Source: Caldifarciminota bacterium (GTDB taxonomy: Bacteria; Hydrothermota; Tepidihabitantia; B3-TA06; JALVRC01). From it: a stretch of DNA of 5,618 nt. Under the pieces are notes generated by a model. It was not told the origin of the DNA. It ran no database searches and saw only the letters and a program-made list of their open reading frames with translations. Where the stretch lies: positions 1-5,618 of the forward strand of contig JALVRC010000072.1 of NCBI GenBank assembly GCA_027025255.1. Reading direction: 5' to 3'. The translations under genes were made by a program, and so were the position numbers. Shown piece after piece: positions 1-5,618 of the stretch. The first letter of the stretch is position 1, and each line of letters begins with the position of its first letter.

Positions 1-2218
1 CCTCTTTAATACCTGCTAACCTTGCACCTAAGACCTTTTCCTTTATCCCTCCTACAGGAAGTATTCTACCAGAAAGCGTGATTTCTCCTGTCATAGCTAC
101 GTTTGGCTTTACTGCCTTTTTAGTTAGAAGGGAAAATAGAGAAACTACAATCGCTATTCCGGCAGAAGGACCATCTTTAGGTATAGCACCATGTGGAACA
201 TGAATATGAATATCCATCTCGTCATAGAAATTTTCATTAATACCTAATTCCTGTGCATGGGCTCTTAAAAAGGAAAGCGCAGCAACAGCAGATTCTTTCA
301 TAACATCACCCAGAGAACCTGTAAGTTGTAGGTTTTTCTGACCTTTCATACCAGTAGATTCAATAAACAGTATCTCGCCTCCAGTAGGAGTCCAGGCAAG
401 CCCTGTAGCAACACCTATCTCTCCTTCTCTTAGTGCAACCTCACTTAAAAATTTTCTCGGGCCTAAAAATTTCTCAACTTTTTTCTCGTCAACTTTTACA
501 GTTCTTCTATTTCCCTTTGCAAATCTTGTAGCTACCTTTCTTGCTATACTACGAATCTGTCTCTGAAGAGCTCTCACACCAGCCTCTCTTGTATATCTCC
601 GTATAATCAAACGTATAGCATCATCTATAAACCTTAATTTCTTACTATTTAAACCAGCATTTTCAATTTCCCTGGGAATAAGATATCTTTTAGCAATTTC
701 TAATTTTTCTTCCTCTGTATATCCAGGTAACTCAATTATTTCCATTCTATCCTTTAATGCAGGTATAATAGTATCTGTTATATTTGCTGTTGCAATAAAG
801 AAAACATCCGAAAGGTCAAAAGGTACCCCTATATAGTGATCACTAAAAGCAAAATTTTGTTCAGGATCAAGTACTTCAAGTAAAGCAGAAGAAGGATCTC
901 CTCTAAAATCTGTCCCAACCTTATCTATTTCGTCAAGCATAAAAACAGGATTTTTTTCTCCTGACTTTTTAATCCCTTGAATTATTCTACCAGGTAAGGC
1001 TCCAACATAAGTCCTTCTATGCCCCCTAATCTCAGCCTCATCATGAATACCTCCCAATGAAATTCTTATAAATTTTCTATTGAGAGCCCTTGCTATTGAA
1101 CGTCCCATAGATGTCTTACCCACACCAGGAGGCCCGACAAAACATAGTATAGGTCCTTTAGAATCTTTTTTCAATTTTTTTACCGCAAGATGTTCTATTA
1201 TACGCTCTTTTACCTTCTCAAGGTCAAAATGATCTTCGTCTAACACAGATTTGGCTTTCCTTAAATCAATCTTGGAAATGGCTTTGCTTTTCCATGGTAA
1301 CGATATAAGCCAATCAAGATATGTCCTTATAACTGCAGTTTCTGCTGCTGCCGGATGCATGTTTTTCAGCCTTTTTAATTCCTTTTTTGCCTCTTCTAAT
1401 GCCTCATCACTCATACCTGCTTTATTTATTTTTCTCTCAAGTTCCTTAATCTCATTAATTCTCTCATCATCTTCACCTAATTCTTTTTTTATCGTTTTAA
1501 GCTGCTCTCGTAAAAAAAATTCTCTTTGTGCCTTATCTAACTCTCCTTTAACTTTTTTCTGTATCTCTTCCCCGAGCTCAAGAATGTTTAATTCTTTAAC
1601 CAGAAGTTTATGTATCCTTTCAAGCTTTTTCTTTACATTGACTGTCTCAAGCAAATTCTGCTTTTCTTTTAAATCAAAGTGCACGTAAGAGGCCACAAAA
1701 TCAGCAAGTTTCACAGGATCATTTATTGTTGAAACAAGAGCTGATAATTCATCAGGTAAATATCTGGCTAACTCAACAATTCTTTGAAAAAGAACTGATA
1801 CATTTGACATAAGGGCTTTAATCTTATCATCCAGTTTAAATTTATCATCAATAATTTCAATCTTGGCCTTTAAATATTCAACATGCTCTATAAATTTCTC
1901 TACTTTGGCTTTCTTTATACCTTGAACAAGAATTCTTAAGGAATTGTTAGGGAACCTAAGCATTTTTATAATAATAGAGACAGTTCCAATACTGTAAAAA
2001 TCTTCAGGTTCTGGTTTCTCTATACTTGAATTCTTTTGAGTAAGAGTAAAAATTAACTTATTTGTAGAAAGACTATCGTCTATAAGCTTTGCAAGTGAGG
2101 GGTTAGTCACTACAATAGGTACAACCAAATTCGGGAAAATAACCCCGCTTTTTATTGGTAAAACTCCCAAAACTTCAGGTATTTCTATATTTGATAAATT
2201 AGTAATGTTATTATCCAA
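1..2218 (-). CDS. lon: ATP-dependent protease La (Lon), C-terminus cut by window edge
   Basis: Lon is a cytosolic AAA+ serine protease that unfolds and degrades misfolded and regulatory proteins. 739 codons are visible without interruption. The N-terminal substrate-binding domain comes first (about residues 12-210), then a helical segment with the REQLKTIKKELGE signature. The AAA+ module has Walker A GPPGVGKT at 362-369, pore-loop Tyr404 in RRTYVGALPGR, Walker B with Asp429-Glu430, and sensor-1 Asn479. The protease domain has the catalytic Ser685 in PKDGPSAG and the catalytic Lys728 in GGIKEK; their 43-residue spacing equals that of E. coli Lon (S679/K722). Comparison with E. coli suggests that roughly 45-60 C-terminal residues lie outside the window. 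The start is TTG at 2218. It is chosen because a good Shine-Dalgarno (GAGAGGTG, 2223-2230) lies 4 nt upstream, and no in-frame ATG precedes the conserved IPEVLGVLPIKSG region. The gene overlaps the hsp20 stop by 8 nt, so it is probably translationally coupled to it. Identification is certain; the start is likely. Confidence 0.97.
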   Translation of the reverse strand, partial: MDNNITNLSNIEIPEVLGVLPIKSGVIFPNLVVPIVVTNPSLAKLIDDSLSTNKLIFTLTQKNSSIEKPEPEDFYSIGTVSIIIKMLRFPNNSLRILVQGIKKAKVEKFIEHVEYLKAKIEIIDDKFKLDDKIKALMSNVSVLFQRIVELARYLPDELSALVSTINDPVKLADFVASYVHFDLKEKQNLLETVNVKKKLERIHKLLVKELNILELGEEIQKKVKGELDKAQREFFLREQLKTIKKELGEDDERINEIKELERKINKAGMSDEALEEAKKELKRLKNMHPAAAETAVIRTYLDWLISLPWKSKAISKIDLRKAKSVLDEDHFDLEKVKERIIEHLAVKKLKKDSKGPILCFVGPPGVGKTSMGRSIARALNRKFIRISLGGIHDEAEIRGHRRTYVGALPGRIIQGIKKSGEKNPVFMLDEIDKVGTDFRGDPSSALLEVLDPEQNFAFSDHYIGVPFDLSDVFFIATANITDTIIPALKDRMEIIELPGYTEEEKLEIAKRYLIPREIENAGLNSKKLRFIDDAIRLIIRRYTREAGVRALQRQIRSIARKVATRFAKGNRRTVKVDEKKVEKFLGPRKFLSEVALREGEIGVATGLAWTPTGGEILFIESTGMKGQKNLQLTGSLGDVMKESAVAALSFLRAHAQELGINENFYDEMDIHIHVPHGAIPKDGPSAGIAIVVSLFSLLTKKAVKPNVAMTGEITLSGRILPVGGIKEKVLGARLAGIKE

Positions 2219-2576
2219 TAGGCACCTCTCTGTATATAATTTTTTCTCTTGGCATTTTTATAATAACAATGCCATTATCATAATTAATATCAACCTCCTC
2301 TGGCTCAATTCTTACTGGCAAAGACACTTTTCTATAATATCTATCATAATTGATTTCAAGTACATAAAAATTAATAGCTTCTCTGTAAATCGGATTATTT
2401 TTTTTGTATGCTTCAACAATCAAATATTCATTACTAAAACTTAATTTAATATTTTCTTTACTTACTCCAGGCAGTTCAAGAACTGCTACTACAAACTCTT
2501 CAGTTACAAATAGATCAAGGACTGGAGTTTCATTTTCTCTAATTCCCTCTTTTTCAAGTATATAAAAAATACTCAT
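2211..2576 (-). CDS. Small heat shock protein, Hsp20/alpha-crystallin family
   Basis: This is an ATP-independent holdase chaperone that binds unfolding proteins and forms oligomers in the cytosol. The protein has 121 residues, at the short end for the family because the N-terminal arm is only about 17 residues. The alpha-crystallin domain spans about residues 18-110. It shows the ELPGVSKENIKL segment (34-45), the YYRKVSLP strand (80-87, the usual F-R-x-LP site) and the NGIVIIKMP segment (101-109), which matches the A-x-x-x-n-GvL signature region. The C-terminus has V118-P-I120, an IXI-like motif used in oligomer assembly. The ATG at 2576 overlaps the TGA of the upstream gene as ATGA and follows AAGGAG (2583-2588) by 6 nt. 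The stop overlaps the lon start. The neighbourhood fits a chaperone that holds clients passed to, or kept from, Lon; that link is inferred. No CIRCE or sigma32-type heat-shock element was seen upstream, so heat regulation is not evident. Confidence 0.93.
   Translation of the reverse strand: MSIFYILEKEGIRENETPVLDLFVTEEFVVAVLELPGVSKENIKLSFSNEYLIVEAYKKNNPIYREAINFYVLEINYDRYYRKVSLPVRIEPEEVDINYDNGIVIIKMPREKIIYREVPIG
2223..2230 (-). promoter_or_regulatory. Shine-Dalgarno for lon
   Basis: GAGAGGTG on the minus strand lies inside the last codons of hsp20, 4 nt before a TTG codon at 2218. It supports TTG as the lon start, because no ATG or GTG start in the lon frame exists near the conserved N-terminus. 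Confidence 0.7.
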
Positions 2577-3346
2577 ATACTACTCCTTATATATTCAATT
2601 TTTTCTCCTGTTTTACAGTGAAAAATCTCTGAAGCATCTCCCATATTAATTGCTATCTCAAGACGATTAAATCCATCCACTAAAGCCAGAGGCATTCCCT
2701 TCTGCACATCTGAATAAGCATTAACAACAGGTATTCTGGTATCCTTAAACAGTATATAACCTTTTTGTACTAAATCACCCGATATATTACTTATCAAATT
2801 ACCAAAAATATCTATATAAACTATTTCTCCAACAATGCTTTCATCTGAAATAGTAGGTCTCGATATTTCAATCAAATAGGGAGAATAAAAACTTTTAAGC
2901 ATCTTCTTATCTCCCATTGAAAGTCTGGCAGCTGTAATTGCAAAAACATCCCTTCCGTCAAAACTTACACCTTGTTTTTTAAACAATGAGTAGTCAATTA
3001 AGAAAACCTCTCCATTATTTAAGAAAGGTGTTAATAATCCGTTATCAGGTCCAACAAAAATGTATCCATTATAAAATACAACAATACCTGCTCTTGCTGA
3101 ACCAACTCCAGGATCAATAACTGCAATAAAGATAGTCCCATTTGGGAAAAAACTATATGCTCTTTCTAAGATAAACATCCCTGAAAAAAGATTTCCTCTT
3201 TCTATTTCATGAGAAATGTCTATAAACTTTACATTAGCAAATTCATTATTATTAATATTTTTTAATATAACCGCCTTCAACATTCCCACATATCCGTCCT
3301 TACGCCCAAAATCCGTAATAAATGCAAAAACTTGATTAGCGTGCAT
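2573..3346 (-). CDS. SAM hydrolase / SAM hydroxide adenosyltransferase (DUF62 family)
   Basis: This belongs to the family related to the fluorinase/chlorinase enzymes. Its common members hydrolyse S-adenosylmethionine to adenosine and methionine, and the physiological purpose is poorly known. From the ATG the protein has 257 residues, the usual length. The N-terminal domain starts with FAFITDFGRKDGYVGMLKA, then has FIDISHEI, AVIDPGVGSAR (Asp78, Arg85) and FVGPDNGLL. The C-terminal domain starts near residue 170 with GEIVYIDIFGNLISNI. The known Asp-Arg-His triad (Asp68/Arg75/His127 in the Pyrococcus horikoshii enzyme PH0463) is only partly kept: the usual FHGRD motif reads FDGRD here, with Asp130 (codon GAC, 2957-2959) in place of His. 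Activity may therefore be altered. The ATG at 3346 is preferred over an in-frame TTG at 3352, which adds two residues; neither has a strong Shine-Dalgarno. The gene overlaps the rny stop by 11 nt and ends in ATGA with hsp20. Confidence 0.92.
   Translation of the reverse strand: MHANQVFAFITDFGRKDGYVGMLKAVILKNINNNEFANVKFIDISHEIERGNLFSGMFILERAYSFFPNGTIFIAVIDPGVGSARAGIVVFYNGYIFVGPDNGLLTPFLNNGEVFLIDYSLFKKQGVSFDGRDVFAITAARLSMGDKKMLKSFYSPYLIEISRPTISDESIVGEIVYIDIFGNLISNISGDLVQKGYILFKDTRIPVVNAYSDVQKGMPLALVDGFNRLEIAINMGDASEIFHCKTGEKIEYIRSSI
2583..2588 (-). promoter_or_regulatory. Shine-Dalgarno for hsp20
   Basis: AAGGAG on the minus strand ends 6 nt before the ATG at 2576. It lies within the last codons of the SAM hydrolase gene, so hsp20 can be initiated by ribosomes independently as well as by coupling through the ATGA overlap. 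Confidence 0.75.
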
Positions 3347-4892
3347 ACGCAACGGCTCGTACTTCTCTTATAACTGTAACCTTAATATAGCCGGGAAACT
3401 TTATCTCTTTCTCTATATCACTTGCTATTTTTTCAGCAAGTTCACTTGTTTCTATGTCTGAAATGGCAGAAGATTGAACCAACACTCTTAATTCCCTGCC
3501 AGCCTGTATTGCAAAAGTTTTAGAAACACCTTCCTGAGAATTTGCAATCTCTTCTATTCTTGCGATTCTTTTTAAATATTTTTCCAGGCTCTCTCTTCTT
3601 GCTCCTGGTCTCGCTCCGGAAATACTATCTGAAGCAGCAACAATGAATGCATATGCTGTTATAGGAGCAACTTCTTCATGATGAGAAGCAATTGCATTAA
3701 CCACTTCTTCAATCTCACCATAATTCTTGCAAATTTCCGCACCAATTAAAGCATGAGATCCTTCTTTACTCAAATCGGCAATTTTACCAATATCATGTAA
3801 TAACCCTGCTCTTTTGGCAATGTGAACATCTAACCCTAACTCTGAAGCCATAACCCCTGCGATATAAGCAACTTCCTTGGAATGTTGCAACAAATTTTGT
3901 CCGTAACTTGTCCTGTACTTCATCTTTCCTATATACGTATAAAGCTCAGGATTTATATCAATTATTCCTAATTCGCTTACTACTTCTTCTCCAATCTCAT
4001 GTACAATTTTCATAAATTCTTTATTAACATCATCAAAAATTTCTTCTATCCTGGCTGGATGTATCCTCCCATCTGATAATAGTCTCTTCATAGCCATTTC
4101 CGCCTTCTTTCTTCTAATCGGGTCGAAAGAAGAAAGAATCAAAGCCCCGGGCGTATCATCAACTAAAACCTCAACCCCGGTCAACATTTCAAAGGTTCTT
4201 ATATTTCTACCTTCTCTCCCAATAACCCTACCCTTTAATTCATCATTTGGTAATTCTACAACAGAAACTGTAGTTTCAGTAATAGTTTCTATATCAATCT
4301 TCTGTATAGCCTGTGCTATTATTAACCTCGCTTCTTTCTCTGCATCCTCTTTAGCTTTATCAATTATTCCTTTTCTTATCCGTACAGCATCAATCTCAGC
4401 CTGTTTTTTAATATTATCAAACAGCATATCTTTTGCTTCATCCTTGGTTAAAAAAGAAATCTTTTCTAATTTTTTTATTTCATCCTCAATAAGTTGATCA
4501 TACCTTTCCATCTTTATTTTCAAAATATTCTCAAGATTAGCAAGATACTTCTCATTCCGAATTAAGGCTCCCTCACGTTCTGTTAAGTGTTGACTTCTCC
4601 TTTCAAGAATAGCTTCCCTTTCACTGAGTTTTTTATTAAAGCGCTCAATCTCTTTACTCCTTTTCATCATTTCCTTTTCCCATCGCGATTTTTCCTGCAA
4701 TAACTTTTCTTTCCCTTCTACTTCAGCTTTTTTTATAATAGTATCTGCCTTGATTTTTGCATCATCTATTATCCGTTCCGATTCTAAGGTTATCTCATAT
4801 CTTTTTTTCTTAAGATAGTAAGAAAGCCATAATAAATCTGCTACTACAATTATTATAAAAACTAAAACTAAAATCATTAAATTTATGCCCAT
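3336..4892 (-). CDS. rny: Ribonuclease Y
   Basis: RNase Y is a membrane-anchored endoribonuclease that starts decay and processing of many mRNAs in bacteria that lack RNase E or use both. The protein has 518 residues, typical for the family. A single hydrophobic membrane anchor covers about residues 5-27. A long charged coiled coil follows (about 30-205). The KH RNA-binding domain (about 208-275) has the GxxG loop GREG at 225-228. The metal-dependent HD domain (about 334-430) has His337, the pair His366-Asp367 in LLHDIGK, the HH pair at 404-405 and Asp422 in SDSISGARPGARRE. The C-terminal domain ends with VTVIREVRAVAYAR. The ATG at 4892 follows AAAGGAG (4899-4905) by 6 nt. The gene starts about 30 nt after the 6S RNA, leaving little room for its own promoter, and overlaps the SAM hydrolase gene at its end. 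All key residues are present. Confidence 0.97.
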   Translation of the reverse strand: MGINLMILVLVFIIIVVADLLWLSYYLKKKRYEITLESERIIDDAKIKADTIIKKAEVEGKEKLLQEKSRWEKEMMKRSKEIERFNKKLSEREAILERRSQHLTEREGALIRNEKYLANLENILKIKMERYDQLIEDEIKKLEKISFLTKDEAKDMLFDNIKKQAEIDAVRIRKGIIDKAKEDAEKEARLIIAQAIQKIDIETITETTVSVVELPNDELKGRVIGREGRNIRTFEMLTGVEVLVDDTPGALILSSFDPIRRKKAEMAMKRLLSDGRIHPARIEEIFDDVNKEFMKIVHEIGEEVVSELGIIDINPELYTYIGKMKYRTSYGQNLLQHSKEVAYIAGVMASELGLDVHIAKRAGLLHDIGKIADLSKEGSHALIGAEICKNYGEIEEVVNAIASHHEEVAPITAYAFIVAASDSISGARPGARRESLEKYLKRIARIEEIANSQEGVSKTFAIQAGRELRVLVQSSAISDIETSELAEKIASDIEKEIKFPGYIKVTVIREVRAVAYAR

Positions 4893-4898
4893 TACCTT

Positions 4899-4905
4899 CT
4901 CCTTT
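4899..4905 (-). promoter_or_regulatory. Shine-Dalgarno for rny
   Basis: AAAGGAG on the minus strand lies 6 nt before the ATG at 4892 and fixes the rny start. It follows directly after the T-rich stretch at the 3' end of 6S RNA. Confidence 0.8.
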
Positions 4906-4922
4906 AAAGAAAAAATTTTTAC

Positions 4923-5103
4923 AAAAAAGCCATCCGCGAATGCCGTAGAACAGGCAAAAGTCCATTAACCCGAAAGTTAAAGATAGAGCCCCCTTTACAT
5001 CATCAGTTATACCTTTATACCTTCTGACGTAAAGCAAGAGCCCTTTGGTCTTCGGTGTTGGGCTAGGACAATATACCGCTACGAACACCGCAGATGGCCT
5101 CCG
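4923..5103 (-). ncRNA. ssrS: 6S RNA, regulator of RNA polymerase
   Basis: 6S RNA mimics an open promoter and sequesters housekeeping RNA polymerase; it can be released by synthesis of a short product RNA. The predicted transcript of about 181 nt is close to the usual 180-200 nt. It folds into the typical long symmetric rod. The closing stem pairs 5098-5089 with 4938-4929 (10 pairs, one G-U). After a small internal loop, 5084-5079 pairs with 4948-4943. A central bubble follows, with a small hairpin on its 3' side (4980-4976 with 4969-4965, loop TTTCGG), like the one in E. coli 6S. On the 5' side AGCCC (5064-5060) can pair with 5043-5039, or alternatively with GGGCT at 4991-4987. The apical stem pairs 5034-5024 with 5006-5002 and 4998-4993, closing a 17-nt loop. 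A run of six T follows the closing stem. The position after zapA also supports the call. Ends are estimated to within a few nt: the 5' end from the TATAAT at 5110-5115, the 3' end from the T run. Confidence 0.88.
5007..5022 (-). repeat. Tandem 8-nt repeat in the 6S RNA apical loop
   Basis: AGGTATAA occurs twice head to tail on the minus strand (5022-5015 and 5014-5007). The two copies fill almost the whole 17-nt loop that closes the apical stem of the 6S RNA. They may arise from replication slippage in an unconstrained loop; a function is not evident. Confidence 0.8.
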
Positions 5104-5105
5104 TC

Positions 5106-5360
5106 TCATATTATATCTTCTAATCTTTCATCCATTCCTTTCAAAAGTTCTTCAGCTCTCTCTTCCATACGCTCAAGGCTATAAGCCAACTCTAAACACA
5201 CTAACATTGCTATCTTAATAAAAGATAGGTCTGGTCTCGCCTTCTTTTTCTCTTCTATTAATTTATTAATCTTCTCTACAGCATCTTCTAATCGTTTTTC
5301 GTCACTATCATGTTCTATCCATAACTCAAAGCCAAAAATTTTAACTTTTGTCCTTTTCAA
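5106..5360 (-). CDS. zapA: Cell division protein ZapA
   Basis: ZapA is a small cytosolic protein that cross-links FtsZ filaments and stabilises the division ring. The 84-residue protein has the family layout: an N-terminal beta segment (VKIFGFELWIEHDSDEKRLEDAVEKINKLIEE, about 6-37) followed by a long helix predicted to form the dimeric coiled coil (about 45-80, with the IAMLVCLELAYSLERMEE core equivalent to the family's A-x-LN-x-A-E region). The start is TTG at 5360. It is forced by a TAA directly upstream in frame and by the absence of another start codon before the conserved VKIFG segment. No Shine-Dalgarno is visible at normal spacing. A strong promoter would start RNA at or within a few nt of this TTG, so translation may be leaderless from that transcript and coupled to zapB on a longer one. 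The stop lies next to the 6S RNA, an arrangement seen in many bacteria. Confidence 0.87.
   Translation of the reverse strand: MKRTKVKIFGFELWIEHDSDEKRLEDAVEKINKLIEEKKKARPDLSFIKIAMLVCLELAYSLERMEERAEELLKGMDERLEDII
5110..5115 (-). promoter_or_regulatory. Candidate -10 element for 6S RNA
   Basis: A perfect TATAAT on the minus strand lies in the last codons of zapA (the D-I-I end). Transcription would start about 7 nt downstream, near 5103, a few nt before the 6S closing stem. No good -35 hexamer is seen at 16-18 nt; a TTGAAA lies 23 nt upstream, which is too far. It would be the proximal promoter of a two-promoter 6S gene. Confidence 0.55.
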
Positions 5361-5368
5361 TTATATAT

Positions 5369-5397
5369 ATTTTAACCTATTTTTGCCAGTTTGTCAA
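5369..5397 (-). promoter_or_regulatory. Sigma70-type promoter for zapA/6S region
   Basis: On the minus strand, a perfect -35 TTGACA (5397-5392) is followed by exactly 17 nt and then TAAAAT (5374-5369, five of six matches to TATAAT). The predicted start is near 5360-5364, at the zapA TTG codon. The -35 and spacer lie in the last codons of the zapB-like gene. It could supply a zapA mRNA and a long 6S precursor, comparable to the distal promoter known for E. coli ssrS. Confidence 0.65.
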
Positions 5398-5614
5398 GTA
5401 GTATATTTATTCTATCTGTGACCTTTTTTCTCGTAGATTCACATTTATCCAATGCCTCTCTAAGCCTTATATTTTCGTCACTTAACGTCTTTATTTGATT
5501 TTCAAGTGTACTAATCTTTTCCACCATTTTTGAAACTTTACTTTCAATAACTTCTAATTTTTCTTCAAAGCTTTCTTTCCTTTCATTTTCAAGTCTAACA
5601 TAATTATCTTCCAT
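5372..5614 (-). CDS. Small coiled-coil protein, ZapB-like (start not certain)
   Basis: The visible product has 80 residues and is almost wholly a charged, heptad-rich helix: leucine, isoleucine or valine recur with 3-4 spacing from VRLENE through KLEVIESKVSKMVEKISTLENQIKTLSDENIRLREAL to ILLDKLAKIG. No membrane segment or enzymatic motif is present. Size and position directly before zapA resemble ZapB, the coiled-coil partner of ZapA at the division ring (81 residues in E. coli), but sequence similarity of coiled coils is weak evidence. The ATG at 5614 is only 4 nt from the window edge, so no Shine-Dalgarno can be judged and the frame may continue upstream; it could be the C-terminus of a longer protein. 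Its 3' end carries a promoter-like sequence serving downstream genes. It is 11 nt from zapA. Confidence 0.55.
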   Translation of the reverse strand: MEDNYVRLENERKESFEEKLEVIESKVSKMVEKISTLENQIKTLSDENIRLREALDKCESTRKKVTDRINILLDKLAKIG

Positions 5615-5618
5615 TTTC

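Noticed and set aside
1251..1688. Open frame of 145 codons on the plus strand
   Set aside because: It lies wholly opposite the lon coding sequence, which is intact and conserved. Its Ser/Phe/Leu-rich product is what the reverse of Lys/Glu-rich helices in an AT-rich gene gives.
2205..2444. Open frame of 79 codons on the plus strand
   Set aside because: It is antisense to hsp20, with a low-complexity Asn/Ile/Phe-rich product and no ribosome site or family resemblance.
2577..2700. Possible heat-shock control (CIRCE or sigma32-type promoter) upstream of hsp20
   Set aside because: I looked for the inverted repeat with GAGTGCTAA halves and for a sigma32-like -10 and saw neither.
4923..4938. Classic intrinsic terminator at the end of 6S RNA
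   Set aside because: The GC-rich arm before the T run pairs with the 5' end of the 6S RNA about 160 nt away rather than forming a compact local hairpin, and rny must be read through this point.
4810..5109. Open frame of 99 codons on the minus strand through the 6S region into rny
   Set aside because: The stretch folds as 6S RNA and its end overlaps the start of rny in another frame. The product shows no recognisable domain, and its ATG is part of the zapA ATGA stop context.
5360..5365. Perfect TATAAT on the minus strand at the zapA start
   Set aside because: It is 26 nt from the TTGACA, too far, and would start RNA inside zapA. TAAAAT at 5369-5374 has the ideal 17-nt spacing instead.

Overview
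This is a bacterial chromosome window that is AT-rich throughout. Every supported gene lies on the minus strand, so transcription runs from high to low coordinates. In that order it holds: a small ZapB-like coiled-coil protein (5372-5614), ZapA (5106-5360), a 6S RNA gene that can be folded from the sequence (about 4923-5103), RNase Y (rny, 3336-4892), a SAM hydrolase of the DUF62 family (2573-3346), a small heat shock protein (2211-2576), and the ATP-dependent protease Lon (start at 2218, running off the left edge). The window is almost fully packed. The only gaps are 11 nt between zapB and zapA and about 30 nt between 6S RNA and rny.

Layout and regulation: the right part is a cell-division and 6S block. 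A sigma70-like promoter (TTGACA, 17 nt, TAAAAT) sits at the 3' end of the zapB-like gene and would start RNA almost exactly at the TTG start codon of zapA. A perfect TATAAT lies in the last codons of zapA, at the right distance to start 6S RNA. 6S RNA sequesters the housekeeping RNA polymerase. No separate promoter was recognised between 6S and rny, so rny probably depends on read-through across the 6S gene or on a promoter inside it. The left part is an overlapping cassette, rny / SAM hydrolase / hsp20 / lon, with overlaps of 11, 4 and 8 nt. This suggests co-transcription and translational coupling of RNA turnover, SAM breakdown, chaperone and protease functions.

Organism: ZapA, a ZapB-like protein, 6S RNA and RNase Y in this order suggest a low-GC bacterium outside the Gammaproteobacteria, possibly of a Nitrospirota-, Desulfobacterota- or Campylobacterota-like lineage. 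This is only a guess from gene order and composition, and the window contains no decisive taxonomic marker.

The most interesting points are an apparent His-to-Asp change at the catalytic triad of the SAM hydrolase, the two-promoter arrangement around zapA and 6S, a potentially leaderless TTG-started zapA mRNA, and a perfect tandem 8-nt repeat in the apical loop of the 6S RNA. No mobile element, CRISPR array or clearly new system is visible.
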